From contig PBSR01000265.1 of NCBI GenBank assembly GCA_002726335.1, forward strand, positions 1-56,938: a stretch of 56,938 bases of DNA. The letters are read 5' to 3'. The position numbers and the translations under genes are program-made. This document shows positions 10,815 through 22,859 of this stretch, one piece after another. The notes below the pieces were generated by a model that searched no databases, was not told the DNA's origin, and saw nothing but the letters and a program-made list of their open reading frames with translations. The stretch's first letter is position 1. Every line of letters begins with the position of its first letter. Source of the stretch: Gemmatimonadaceae bacterium (lineage in GTDB: Bacteria > Latescibacterota > UBA2968 > UBA8231).

Positions 10815-11471
10815 GTGCAGCGGGGCGACGGCACCGGAGGCACCGTCGTCGCCGTCCTCTCAGGAGGCCACAGCCGGCGCATGGCAGGGCGCAGCAAGGC
10901 GGCCCTGCCCCTGGCAGGCACGACGGTCCTCGAGCGCATGTTGACGACGGCGGGTGATCTCGGCCTCCCCCGGGTCCTGGTGGGGGCCCACGCAACGCTT
11001 GCCGAGGACCCCGCGTTGACCGGACTGTTCACCCGCACAGGACTGCCGCTGATCCGTGATGGCAGGCCGGACTCAGGCCCTCTGGGCGGACTCGAAGCCG
11101 TCTTCGCTACGCTGGCGCCAGAGCGGGTTCTGTTGCTGGCCTGTGACCTGCCCTTTCTGACACCCGCCTTCCTCACCTGGCTTCTCGAGCAGGGGGGACA
11201 GAGCCACAGCGTCGTTCCCCTCGACGGGAAAGGACGCCTGCACACATTGTGCGCTGTCTACCAGAAGAGCTGCGGGGCACACCTGAAGCAGGCCCTCGAT
11301 GAAGGTCGGCTGCGACTCCAGGATTTCGTGCGGGCCATCAGGGCCCGCCAGTTGCCGCCAGCGGCATGGGCCGAACTGGATCCCGACGGTCACCTGTTGA
11401 CGAATCTCAACGAGTCCGCCGACTACGACGCGGCGAAACGGTGGCTGGCCGACGAAGAGAGCCCGGACTGA
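10815..11471 (+). CDS. mobA: MobA-like molybdenum cofactor guanylyltransferase
   Basis: 218 residues from GTG 10815. MobA transfers GMP from GTP to molybdopterin. The nucleotidyltransferase signature LSGGHSRRMAGRSKAALPL (normally LAGGxSxRMGxxK) is at the N-terminus; LLLACDLPFLTPAFL holds the metal-binding Asp, and NLNESADY near the end corresponds to the family's NINTPEDL. The pairing with larB, three bases upstream, is unusual because both products make nucleotide-derived metal cofactors. A related nucleotidyltransferase with another substrate (MocA-like) cannot be excluded. Confidence 0.85.
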   Translation: MQRGDGTGGTVVAVLSGGHSRRMAGRSKAALPLAGTTVLERMLTTAGDLGLPRVLVGAHATLAEDPALTGLFTRTGLPLIRDGRPDSGPLGGLEAVFATLAPERVLLLACDLPFLTPAFLTWLLEQGGQSHSVVPLDGKGRLHTLCAVYQKSCGAHLKQALDEGRLRLQDFVRAIRARQLPPAAWAELDPDGHLLTNLNESADYDAAKRWLADEESPD

Positions 11472-11502
11472 ATCAGTATGGACGCGTCAGGGGGGTGCCC
11501 CA

Positions 11503-11518
11503 GCACACGTCAGTGTGC
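11503..11518. repeat. Inverted repeat between convergent mobA and ctaB
   Basis: GCACAC (11503-11508) and GTGTGC (11513-11518) form a six-pair hairpin with a four-base loop in the 65-base gap between the two convergent genes. No T-run follows, so it is at best a weak terminator. Confidence 0.25.
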
Positions 11519-11536
11519 AGTCAGATTGTCGTGAAG

Positions 11537-12400
11537 TCAGATGGTGTCAATCACGGTAAGGATGAGCAGCAGCGGCAGATAGATAACGGATGCCCGTAGC
11601 AGACGACGGGCATCAGGTATGGTGCGGGTAAGTGTCAGCGACACACCGGCGGCGAGCATCCCGGCGCCCAGAATGAGAGTTCCCACCAGATAGAGCGTGC
11701 CGGCAGTACCCGTCAATGAAGGCAGGATGGAGACGGTGATCAGCAGTACGGAAAAGGCGAGTATGTGACGGCAGGTGCGTCGCCCGTCCTCCTCCAGGAC
11801 AGGGAGCATCTTGAATCCCCCCCGACGATAGTCCTCCCGGAAAATCCAGGCGATGGCGTAGAAGTGCGGGTGTTGCCAGGCAAAGAGAATGGCGAACAGC
11901 ACCCAGGCCCCCATGTCGAGTTGACCGGTGGCTGCCGCCCAGCCGCCCACAGGGGGAAGCGCCCCGGGGATACTGCCGAGAGACGTGTTGAGCCACGTGG
12001 ACCGTTTCAGCGGCGTGTATATGACGACGTAGAGAAAAGCCGTCAGCAGCGCCAACCAGGCCGTCATCAGGTTTGCCCCCAGCACGAGCACGACCTGGCC
12101 GGCGAGGATCAGCGCAAACCCCAGAGACAGGGCGGCGGCAGGTGTCACCTGTCCCATCGGCAGGGGTCGGCTCCGCGTGCGCCGCATGATGGCATCGACA
12201 TCCCGCTCCAGGTAGTGATTCAGCACACCGGAGCCGCCCGCTGACAGGGCTGTACCCAACAGCGTCAGAGCCAGTCTCAGGGGGGCGTCGACGCCGCGAC
12301 CGCCGACGAAGAAACCCAGCGCCGTCGTCACCAGAACCATGGTCACGATACGGGGCTTCGTCAGTTCGAAGTATGGCGTCAGGTTGCCGGTCAGATTCAT
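11537..12400 (-). CDS. ctaB: Protoheme IX farnesyltransferase (heme O synthase)
   Basis: 287 residues from ATG 12400. This integral membrane prenyltransferase makes heme O for terminal oxidases. The conserved aspartate region NHYLERDVDAIMRRTRSRPLP, the YTPLKR loop, WQHPHF and about nine hydrophobic helices are all present. An upstream GTG or ATG-type start at 12487 would add 29 residues and overlap ligA, but MNLTGNLTPYFELTKPRI is the normal N-terminal context. It is divergent from ligA. No cytochrome oxidase genes are in the window. Confidence 0.93.
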   Translation of the reverse strand: MNLTGNLTPYFELTKPRIVTMVLVTTALGFFVGGRGVDAPLRLALTLLGTALSAGGSGVLNHYLERDVDAIMRRTRSRPLPMGQVTPAAALSLGFALILAGQVVLVLGANLMTAWLALLTAFLYVVIYTPLKRSTWLNTSLGSIPGALPPVGGWAAATGQLDMGAWVLFAILFAWQHPHFYAIAWIFREDYRRGGFKMLPVLEEDGRRTCRHILAFSVLLITVSILPSLTGTAGTLYLVGTLILGAGMLAAGVSLTLTRTIPDARRLLRASVIYLPLLLILTVIDTI

Positions 12401-12447
12401 CACAGAGGCAAAAGTACTGCCCTCGACCGGCAACGGCAACGAAATCG

Positions 12448-15844
<3,397 letters not shown>

Positions 15845-15861
15845 CTTTCCTTCCTTCGCGC

Positions 15862-17319
15862 TCAGGTCAGGCTGTCGAAGGTCCAGTCGTCCAGGGGAGT
15901 CACCGCCCCGGTATCGACGTTGTCGCCGGACCCCAGACCCGGTCGCTGCAGGGAACGGATGTCGATGGCGCCCTGCTCGACGTTGAGAAAACCCGAGTCA
16001 CCGTCGGCGCGATACATGCCTGCATGTTCCACCAGCAGCGTGCGTCGCTCGCCTGGGGACAGGTGGTCGATGCCACGCACGTAGTGATGGCCGTTGCGCT
16101 CGACATGAGTGATACCCAGAGCTGCCACGTGCGTGAGATCCTGGTGCACGGGCACCACCGGCAGGTTCATCAGATCCTCACCGGTCAGAAAGAACATCCG
16201 TCCCTCGCCCTCGGCGGTAAGCCGGCGAGCCAGCGCCGCATTGGCCAGGGCCTTGAACAGTCCCTTGCAGTTCTTCGTGGAAACCCCGCGATATCCCAGA
16301 TCCACTGCCCGCGCAAAGGCGTCGAGGTCGCCATCGCTCTCGTCGATCACCATGGGCTTGCGGCTGTTCACAGTGGCGATGCCGGCCGACTGCGCGGGAT
16401 CCAGCGCCACGCTGCGCTCCAACGGCTGTTCGATGTAGTGGACTGCCTCGTAGAAGGCGGGCAGTTCCGCTTCGATGCGGGAGAGAAGCTCTGCGAAGCT
16501 GGCCAGTTCGTCGTACTGCTCATTGCCGTCGAGAGAGATGGACACGGCTCCTGCTCCGTCGAGATCAACGACAGCGGCGATGCCGCGCAGGCGATCCATA
16601 TCGGCCTCGAGATCACCGTTCACTTTCACCTTCAGCCAGCGCAGTCCCTGAACTCGCAGGTAGGCCTCCAGCGACTGCGGCAAGCCGTCATCAAGTCGGT
16701 CCGCTGCGGGGATGTCGGCGTCCCTGAGCGGGTCAGCGAGGCCGACGGTGTGGCGGATGGCGATCGAGGCCTGTGGTGTGCGGGCCACCGCCTCGAGGTG
16801 TGACACGCCGGCCAGTTCGGGCAGGACGGCGCCAAGGTCGATACCCAGCGGGTTGTCGGGTGCCACGAGCATCTCATGGTAAGTACGGTTCCGGGCACGA
16901 CCGACCGCATCGATGAGGGCCCGCTCCATCAGCGTACTGCCGTGGCTCGACGTCAGGTGATTGAGAGAACGTCCGTCGCCAGCAGCAAGCGTCGCGGCGT
17001 ATCCCTCCTGCCAGATATCGAACACGCTCGCCGGAGACCCGGGGGCCCCCGCATAGCCGGCGGCAGCGGCCCGGGCGACGAAGACGAGATCATCGACGTT
17101 GTCGGCGTAACTCTTGGCCGGATCCTTGTCGAACCACTTCGGCGGCAGGATGTCGGCGGCGGCCCCGACGGCCAGCGTGCCGTCCTCCATCTCGACATCG
17201 ACCAGGACATGCAGGATCGGCACGGACGTCAGGGTGGCCACGCCATAACGAAAGGGCATACGGGTGCGCACGTTGCGCATGTAGAACCGCACGTCACGCA
17301 CCGCCAGTCTCTCAGTCAT
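15862..17319 (-). CDS. Enolase-superfamily enzyme, MLE-like, second of a tandem pair
   Basis: 485 residues from ATG 17319; upstream extension of the reading frame lies inside the preceding gene and is not real. The capping domain (about 1-130) precedes a barrel with the muconate-lactonising-enzyme catalytic set: Lys230 and Lys232 (KVK), metal ligands Asp264 (SLDGNEQYD), Glu297 (YIEQPL) and Asp326/Glu327 (VIDESD), and Lys349 or Lys352 (STKNCKG). It shares long stretches with the gene upstream (GNEQYD, VGLADP, RNGHHYVRG) but differs in many positions. Its start overlaps the previous stop by eight bases, so translation is probably coupled. The substrate is unknown; racemisation or cycloisomerisation of a carboxylate is what the fold does. 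Confidence 0.85.
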   Translation of the reverse strand: MTERLAVRDVRFYMRNVRTRMPFRYGVATLTSVPILHVLVDVEMEDGTLAVGAAADILPPKWFDKDPAKSYADNVDDLVFVARAAAAGYAGAPGSPASVFDIWQEGYAATLAAGDGRSLNHLTSSHGSTLMERALIDAVGRARNRTYHEMLVAPDNPLGIDLGAVLPELAGVSHLEAVARTPQASIAIRHTVGLADPLRDADIPAADRLDDGLPQSLEAYLRVQGLRWLKVKVNGDLEADMDRLRGIAAVVDLDGAGAVSISLDGNEQYDELASFAELLSRIEAELPAFYEAVHYIEQPLERSVALDPAQSAGIATVNSRKPMVIDESDGDLDAFARAVDLGYRGVSTKNCKGLFKALANAALARRLTAEGEGRMFFLTGEDLMNLPVVPVHQDLTHVAALGITHVERNGHHYVRGIDHLSPGERRTLLVEHAGMYRADGDSGFLNVEQGAIDIRSLQRPGLGSGDNVDTGAVTPLDDWTFDSLT

Positions 17320-18820
17320 GTGTTTCCTGCTCCAGGTCCTCTTCGAGATCCTCTTCCAGATCCTCGGGGCGCCAGCCGTCGAGGTCGATCGTCGTCTCCG
17401 GATCGATGTCAACACCGACGCCGAGCCCGGGGGTCTGCAGCGAGGATACCTGGATACACCCGTCCCGCACATCGAGGGCGACCAGATCCTCATCGATCCG
17501 CCGATAGAGGGCCGCATGGCACTCGACGCAGGCTTCTCGTTCGGACGCCGGCAGGTGATCGAGACCCCGAACGTAGTGATGGCCGTTGCGCTCGGCGTGG
17601 GTGATTCCCAGGGCGGCCAGATGTGCCAGGTCCTGATGCAGCGCCACCACGGGCACATTCGTCAGGTCTTCACCGGTGACTGAGAAGTGGCCGGGCTTGC
17701 CGTAGTCGTCGTTCAGCCGGTGGCACAGGGCCAGGTTTGCCAATGCTTTCGTCATGCCTTTACACGCCTTCGACGACACACCTCGATATCCCAGCGCCAC
17801 CGACTCCTTGAAGGTTGTCAGTGCTTCATCTGACTCATCGATCACCATCGGCTTGCGTGCCGACAGCTTCCTGATGGCTTCCGCGGACTTCCCGTCAAGA
17901 GCAACACGGCGGTCCAGGGGCTGCTCGAGATACAGAATGGCGTCGTAGAGACGACGGGTCGAGGCATTGCCACCCTGCAGGCGATCCAGCAGTGCAGCCA
18001 GCCTCTCGGGGTCGTCGTACTGCTCGTTGCCATCGAGACTGACGATCAGATCGCCGGAGGGAAGCACGCCAGCGATCTCGTCCAGGCGTATCGCGTCCTC
18101 GTCGACGCCTCCGGCCACCTTGATCTTGAAGTGACGGATTGTCTGGCCCTCGATGTACTGCTCGAGAGATTGTGGCAACCCGTCCTGTAGTCGGGCGCCG
18201 GGGGGAATGTCCGCGGTGCGAATCGGGTCGGCGAGTCCGACGGTATGACGGACGTGTATCTCTTCGAGGGGACGCTCGGGAATCACCTCCGAAATCGCCA
18301 CATCTGAGAGTTCGGGGTGAATGTCTCCCAGGTCGATCCCAGCAAGATTGTCTCGCAGCAGACGGTGGTACGGCACTGCCAGGGCCACACCAAGTCCGTC
18401 GAGAAGGGCTCGCTCCACCAGAGACGGGCCGTTGCCGGCCACCAGCGGATTCCTCCCCGCCGCCGGACCCGCTGCCTGGCAGGCGTCGTAGGTCTCGCGC
18501 CAGACCCGGTAGGCGGTCTGGTCGCCGACGACGGCCATGGCCGTGTCCACAGCCTGGCGGGCGCCAGCCACGAGGTCGTTCAGATTGTCGGCGTAGCTCT
18601 TGTCGGGGTCCTTGTCATACCACTTCGGCGCCAGCATGTCGGCAGCGAGCCCCGTTGCCCGCCGGCCGTCGGCGGTTTCCACCTCAAGAAAGAGATGAAG
18701 CTGGGCTGACGATGTCAGCGTGACCATGCCGAACCGGAAAGGCATCCGCATGGGGATGTGGCGAATGCCGAACCGCGCTTCACGGATGCTCAGGGTCGGA
18801 GCCTCCCCGGGACCGGTCAC
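17312..18820 (-). CDS. Enolase-superfamily enzyme, MLE-like, first of a tandem pair
   Basis: 502 residues from a GTG that overlaps the argH stop (GTGA), which points to translational coupling with arginine biosynthesis. Catalytic residues: Lys232 and Lys234 (FKIKV), Asp263 (SLDGNEQYD), Glu299 (YLEQPL), Asp328/Glu329 (VIDESD) and Lys351 or Lys354 (SSKACKG). At about 500 residues it is longer than typical family members (about 370), with an extra C-terminal part ending in an acidic EDLEEDLEEDLEQ tail absent from its neighbour. Enzymes of this subgroup abstract the proton alpha to a carboxylate; known ones include N-succinyl amino acid racemases and dipeptide epimerases. The precise substrate cannot be read from sequence. 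Confidence 0.85.
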   Translation of the reverse strand: MTGPGEAPTLSIREARFGIRHIPMRMPFRFGMVTLTSSAQLHLFLEVETADGRRATGLAADMLAPKWYDKDPDKSYADNLNDLVAGARQAVDTAMAVVGDQTAYRVWRETYDACQAAGPAAGRNPLVAGNGPSLVERALLDGLGVALAVPYHRLLRDNLAGIDLGDIHPELSDVAISEVIPERPLEEIHVRHTVGLADPIRTADIPPGARLQDGLPQSLEQYIEGQTIRHFKIKVAGGVDEDAIRLDEIAGVLPSGDLIVSLDGNEQYDDPERLAALLDRLQGGNASTRRLYDAILYLEQPLDRRVALDGKSAEAIRKLSARKPMVIDESDEALTTFKESVALGYRGVSSKACKGMTKALANLALCHRLNDDYGKPGHFSVTGEDLTNVPVVALHQDLAHLAALGITHAERNGHHYVRGLDHLPASEREACVECHAALYRRIDEDLVALDVRDGCIQVSSLQTPGLGVGVDIDPETTIDLDGWRPEDLEEDLEEDLEQETHD

Positions 18821-20214
18821 GTCGACGCAGCCGCCTCGAGGATGTCTCTGGCCTGTTCCAGTTGCTGTGCCACGGCCTGGGGGCCGGTGCCGCCAGCCAG
18901 ATTGCGGCGTTGGAGACTGGCCCGCGGATCCAGCCGGCGGACCGCTTCCTCATCGAAGGCGTCGTGGTGCTGGCGCAGATCGGCCAGCGACAGCTCGGTG
19001 AGCCGTGTACCAGCCGACGCCGCCGACCGTACGACGGCACCGACGATGTGATGGCCTTCACGAAATGGTACACCGCGCTCCACGAGGAAGTCGGCCAGTT
19101 CCGTGGCCAGCGTGCCATCGTCGACGGCCTCCGCCATACGTTGCGTCTTCACCGCCATCGTCTCCCACACCGAGGCGAACACGTCGAGACAGTCGTCGGT
19201 GGTGGCGAAGGCGTCGAAGACCGGTTCCTTGTCCTCCTGCAGATCCTTGCCGTAGGTCAACCCCAGTCCCTTCATCGCCGTCAACAGCGTGATCAGGTCT
19301 CCATAGACACGCCCCGTCTTGCCGCGCACCAGTTCGAGGGAATCGGGGTTCTTCTTCTGCGGCATCATGCTGGACCCGGTGGCGTAGGCGTCGTCGAGCT
19401 CGACGAAAGCGAATTCGGCCGACGACCAGAGGATGAGATCCTCGCAGTAGCGACTCAGGTGTGTCATCAGGATTGACAGCCCCGCCAGAGCTTCCAGCAG
19501 AAAATCGCGATCGCTGACGGCGTCCAGACTGTTCGGGGTCACCGCCGAGAAACCCAGCTCCTGCGCCATGAATTCACGGTCCAGGGCGAAGGCGGATCCG
19601 GCCAGGGCGCCGGAGCCCAGGGGCATGCGATCGGCCCTTCGTTGCGCGTCCTGGAGCCGACTGGCGTCCCGCTCCAGCGCCCAGAACAGGGACAGGGCGT
19701 AGTGCGCGAACAGGATGGGTTGTGCCTGCTGCAGATGGGTGTAGCCGGGCATGACGGTGTCGAGATGCTGAGAGGCACTGTGGACGAGGACCTGCTGCAG
19801 GTGGCGGACGCGACCGAGGGTGGCAGCAACCGCCACGCGCAGATAGAGCCGCGTGTCGAGGTTGACCTGGTCGTTGCGGCTGCGTCCCGTGTGCAGCTTG
19901 CCGCCAAGGGGGCCGATCAGTTCGGTGAGCCTGCCCTCCACCGCCATGTGGATATCCTCGAGACTGGGCTCGAACACGTGACCGTCCCGGGCGAACTCGT
20001 CCCGCACACGATCGAGACCGGCGACGAGTTGCTCACCCTCCTCCGCGGTGAGCAAATCTGCCCGCACCAATGCGCGTGCGTAGACCTTGCTGCCGGCTAC
20101 GTCGACCTCGAGCAGCCTGTGATCGAAGCTGATAGAAGCGTTGAACCGCTCCATCAGTTCGGCGGTGGCACCGGCGAACCGTCCACCCCACGGCTTGCCG
20201 GACGACGCCATCAT
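18817..20214 (-). CDS. argH: Argininosuccinate lyase
   Basis: 465 residues from ATG 20214, which overlaps the argD stop as ATGA; the longer open frame upstream is a shadow of argD. ArgH splits argininosuccinate into arginine and fumarate. The family signature GSSMMPQKKNPD is intact, as are HTGRSRNDQ and YTHLQQAQP. It is the last recognised arginine gene before the enolase-superfamily pair, with which it overlaps by four bases. Confidence 0.97.
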   Translation of the reverse strand: MMASSGKPWGGRFAGATAELMERFNASISFDHRLLEVDVAGSKVYARALVRADLLTAEEGEQLVAGLDRVRDEFARDGHVFEPSLEDIHMAVEGRLTELIGPLGGKLHTGRSRNDQVNLDTRLYLRVAVAATLGRVRHLQQVLVHSASQHLDTVMPGYTHLQQAQPILFAHYALSLFWALERDASRLQDAQRRADRMPLGSGALAGSAFALDREFMAQELGFSAVTPNSLDAVSDRDFLLEALAGLSILMTHLSRYCEDLILWSSAEFAFVELDDAYATGSSMMPQKKNPDSLELVRGKTGRVYGDLITLLTAMKGLGLTYGKDLQEDKEPVFDAFATTDDCLDVFASVWETMAVKTQRMAEAVDDGTLATELADFLVERGVPFREGHHIVGAVVRSAASAGTRLTELSLADLRQHHDAFDEEAVRRLDPRASLQRRNLAGGTGPQAVAQQLEQARDILEAAAST

Positions 20215-21404
20215 CCCTGCCGAAGGATCTCGTCGAAGACGTCGACGACTTCGTCGATCTGCTCCTTTTCGACGACGAGGGGCGGCAGGAAGCGGACCAC
20301 GTCGGTGCCGCAAGGGGCAACAAGGATCTCGCGTTCACGGAAAGCGGCCAGATATTCTGCGGGTGCCTTGTCGGTCATGACGGCGCCCTGGATGAGTCCG
20401 CGGCCCCGGATCTCGCTGATCTTGTCCGGGTATCGCTGTTGCAGCTTCTCCAGCCCGGAGCGCAGAACCTCACCCTTCTCCTGGACGCCTTCGAGAAACC
20501 CGTCGGCCATCAGCTTCGTCAGCGCCGTGAGCGCCACGTTGGCCACCACGGGATTGGCGCCGAAGGTGGCGGCGTGATCCCCCGGTTTCACCGCATCAGC
20601 TACCCGCTGCTTCATCAGCGTGGCGCCGATGGGCAGACCGCCTCCCAACGCCTTGGCCAGAGTCATCACGTCCGGCTCGACACCAAACTGCTGGTATGCC
20701 CACAACGACCCGGTGCGTCCCATGCCGACCTGGATCTCGTCGAACACGAGCAGGACATCCCGTTCATCGCACAACGTCCTCAGACCCTGAAGAAACTCCT
20801 CGCTGGCCACGTGAATTCCACCCTCAGCCTGGATCGGCTCCACAAGGATCGCACAGGTCTCATCCGTCAGCGCCTTCTCTACGGAGCCCAGGTCGTTGAA
20901 GTCGGCAAAATCGACACCGGGTAACAGGGGCTCGAATCCCTGATGATACTTGGGTTGACCCGTCGTCGAGATGGAACCCAGGGTGCGACCGTGGAAAGAT
21001 TCGTTGAAGGCCAGGAAGCGGAACTTGCCGCCGGCAACGGTATTCCCCCACTTGCGCGTGAACTTCAGTGCCGCCTCCCAGGCCTCGGTGCCCGAATTGC
21101 AGAAGAAGACGCGGTCAGCGAAGGAATTCTCAACCAACGATTGCGACAGACTCGTCGACGGGACCGTGTGGTACAGGTTTGACACGTGCATCAACTGGCC
21201 CGCCTGCTCCTCGATCGCCTTGAGAATATCGTAGTCACCGTAGCCAAAGGCGTTGACGGCGAGGCCGCTGACGAAGTCGAGATAGCGGTTGCCGTCGAGG
21301 TCGAACAGGTAGACTCCATTGCCCCGTTCAAGGACGAATTCAGGACGTCCGTAGGTCTGCAGGATGTACTGCTGTTCCTGCTCGATTACCTTGTCAGTTC
21401 TCAT
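20211..21404 (-). CDS. argD: Acetylornithine/succinyldiaminopimelate aminotransferase
   Basis: 397 residues. This class-III PLP aminotransferase converts N-acetylglutamate semialdehyde to N-acetylornithine. Visible are the PLP phosphate-binding FCNSGTEAWEAALK, EPIQAEGG, the cofactor Asp in FDEIQVGMGRTG and the Schiff-base Lys251 in TLAKALGGGLPIG. It starts 15 bases after argB with a purine-rich GAAGAGAG upstream and is coupled to argH. A role in lysine synthesis as well is common in the family. Confidence 0.95.
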   Translation of the reverse strand: MRTDKVIEQEQQYILQTYGRPEFVLERGNGVYLFDLDGNRYLDFVSGLAVNAFGYGDYDILKAIEEQAGQLMHVSNLYHTVPSTSLSQSLVENSFADRVFFCNSGTEAWEAALKFTRKWGNTVAGGKFRFLAFNESFHGRTLGSISTTGQPKYHQGFEPLLPGVDFADFNDLGSVEKALTDETCAILVEPIQAEGGIHVASEEFLQGLRTLCDERDVLLVFDEIQVGMGRTGSLWAYQQFGVEPDVMTLAKALGGGLPIGATLMKQRVADAVKPGDHAATFGANPVVANVALTALTKLMADGFLEGVQEKGEVLRSGLEKLQQRYPDKISEIRGRGLIQGAVMTDKAPAEYLAAFREREILVAPCGTDVVRFLPPLVVEKEQIDEVVDVFDEILRQG

Positions 21405-21419
21405 ATCAGCTCTCTTCGA

Positions 21420-22304
21420 TTATTGCACGACCTGTGTACCGACACCTTCATCCGTGAAGAACTCCAGCAAGATGGAGTGCGGGATCCGGCCATCGATGAT
21501 GTGAGTCTTGCGTACGCCAGCCTTCACCGAGTGAACACCGGCGAGCACCTTCGGGATCATGCCACCTTGCAGGACACCCTCGGCAATCAGACCGTCGACC
21601 TGGCCGAGACGCACCGTCGACATCAGCGTGCTCTCATCGGCGGGATCCTCCATGATGCCGGTTACATCGGTCAGAAACACCAGCTTCTCTGCGTGCACGG
21701 CGGCGGCGATCTCACCGGCGGCGGTGTCGGCATTGACATTGTAGGCCGCGCCGTCCACGCCACGACCGATGGGCGCCACCACGGGAATCTCCTCGCGGGC
21801 GATCATCTTGTGCAGAGGCTCGGCATCGACTGACTCCACATCACCGACAAAACCCAGTTCCACCGGCCCGTCCTCCGTCTGTGCCACGTGGGGCCGAACC
21901 AACAGAATGCCTGCATCCTTGGCCGACACACCCACGGCATTGCCGCCGAGGGCCTCGATGGCTGCCACCAGACCAGCGTTCACCTCACCGAACAGCACAC
22001 CTTCGACGATCTGCATCGTGTCCTGGTCGGTGATCCGCAACCCGTTCACGCGCTTCGTCTCGATATTCTGCTTCCGCAGTTGCCGGTCGATGGCGGGACC
22101 ACCACCGTGCACGATGACCGGGTTGATACCGACCAGCTCCATGAACACGAGGTCCTTCAGCACGGTGTCAACGGCTTCGGCACCCGTCAGGGTGCTGCCA
22201 CCGTATTTTACGACCACCGTCTTGCCACGGAAGGACTGGATGTATGGCAGAGCCTCGACGAGAATGGCCGCTTTGTCGATATACTGCTGCAGGTCCGGAT
22301 TCAT
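21420..22304 (-). CDS. argB: Acetylglutamate kinase
   Basis: 294 residues. ArgB phosphorylates N-acetylglutamate, the second step of arginine synthesis. VVVKYGGSTLTG, IVHGGGPAID and the C-terminal GGMIPKVLAGVHSVKAGV are family motifs. It lies 12 bases after argR. argC, argJ, argA, argF and argG are not in this window, so the pathway is completed elsewhere. Confidence 0.96.
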   Translation of the reverse strand: MNPDLQQYIDKAAILVEALPYIQSFRGKTVVVKYGGSTLTGAEAVDTVLKDLVFMELVGINPVIVHGGGPAIDRQLRKQNIETKRVNGLRITDQDTMQIVEGVLFGEVNAGLVAAIEALGGNAVGVSAKDAGILLVRPHVAQTEDGPVELGFVGDVESVDAEPLHKMIAREEIPVVAPIGRGVDGAAYNVNADTAAGEIAAAVHAEKLVFLTDVTGIMEDPADESTLMSTVRLGQVDGLIAEGVLQGGMIPKVLAGVHSVKAGVRKTHIIDGRIPHSILLEFFTDEGVGTQVVQ

Positions 22305-22316
22305 GGGTCTGTTCGC

Positions 22317-22796
22317 TCAGCCGTCTGCGATCGTCAAGCCTGTCAGGGTCGCCAACCGCCCGCACACGGCCTGTGACTCGGCCGGCGTACGGGAGAGAGC
22401 AAAGATCGTGTTCTCTCCCGCCAGCGTGCCCATCACCTCTGACCATGCCATCCGATCCACGGCCTCGCACACGGCCTGTGCATGGCCGGGCGTGGTCTTG
22501 ATCACGATGATATTGGCCGCGCGGTCCACCTCGGTGACATAGTCGCGCAGCTCGCGCTCGAGTACATTGCGATCGGGATGGTGGCTGCCGTTGTCCGACA
22601 GGGAGTAACGGAACCCCCCCCCGGCCTGCGGAATGCGGACCACGCCAAGCTCGCGCAGATCCTTCGACAGGGTTGACTGACTGACGTCGATGCCGTGCCG
22701 GCCGAGGGACTGTGCCATGCGCTCGTGCGTGTCGATCCGCTCTTCCCGCAGAAGCTGCTGGATCAACCTGTGACGATTCTGTTTCGGTGTGGACAT
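22317..22796 (-). CDS. argR: Arginine repressor ArgR
   Basis: 159 residues, full length. ArgR is a hexameric repressor that binds ARG boxes when arginine occupies its C-terminal domain. The winged helix-turn-helix (VSQSTLSKDLRELGVVRIP) is followed by a linker and the arginine-binding, trimer-forming domain with GTLAGENTIF. It is the first gene of the arginine run, with paired ARG boxes immediately upstream, so autoregulation is expected. The ATG has no Shine-Dalgarno sequence; the bases before it are TATTATAAAA, which suggests a leaderless or very short leader transcript. Confidence 0.95.
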   Translation of the reverse strand: MSTPKQNRHRLIQQLLREERIDTHERMAQSLGRHGIDVSQSTLSKDLRELGVVRIPQAGGGFRYSLSDNGSHHPDRNVLERELRDYVTEVDRAANIIVIKTTPGHAQAVCEAVDRMAWSEVMGTLAGENTIFALSRTPAESQAVCGRLATLTGLTIADG

Positions 22797-22798
22797 TT

Positions 22799-22837
22799 TT
22801 ATAATACTTATTCTGTTTTTGTGAATAAGTATTCAAT
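22799..22837. promoter_or_regulatory. Tandem ARG boxes (ArgR operator) before argR
   Basis: The box at 22820-22837, TGTGAATAAGTATTCAAT, matches the Escherichia coli ARG-box consensus almost perfectly. A weaker box occupies 22799-22816 (TAAT, four bases, ATTC). They are separated by three bases, i.e. 21 bp centre to centre, the spacing classically needed for one ArgR hexamer. The boxes lie between cdaA and argR and cover the region where a promoter for argR (with TTGAAT as a possible -35) would be. Confidence 0.85.
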
Positions 22838-22859
22838 ATAGAGGCCTGCTAACTCCCTG

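Noticed and set aside
11503..11518. GCACAC-N4-GTGTGC as a second LexA box
   Set aside because: It lies between convergent genes, not in a promoter, and its arms differ from TGCAC/GTGCA of the lexA site.
17320..17658. N-terminal extension of the second enolase-superfamily gene
   Set aside because: It overlaps the first gene out of frame and has no conserved residues; ATG 17319 overlaps the stop of the first gene and begins the expected capping domain.
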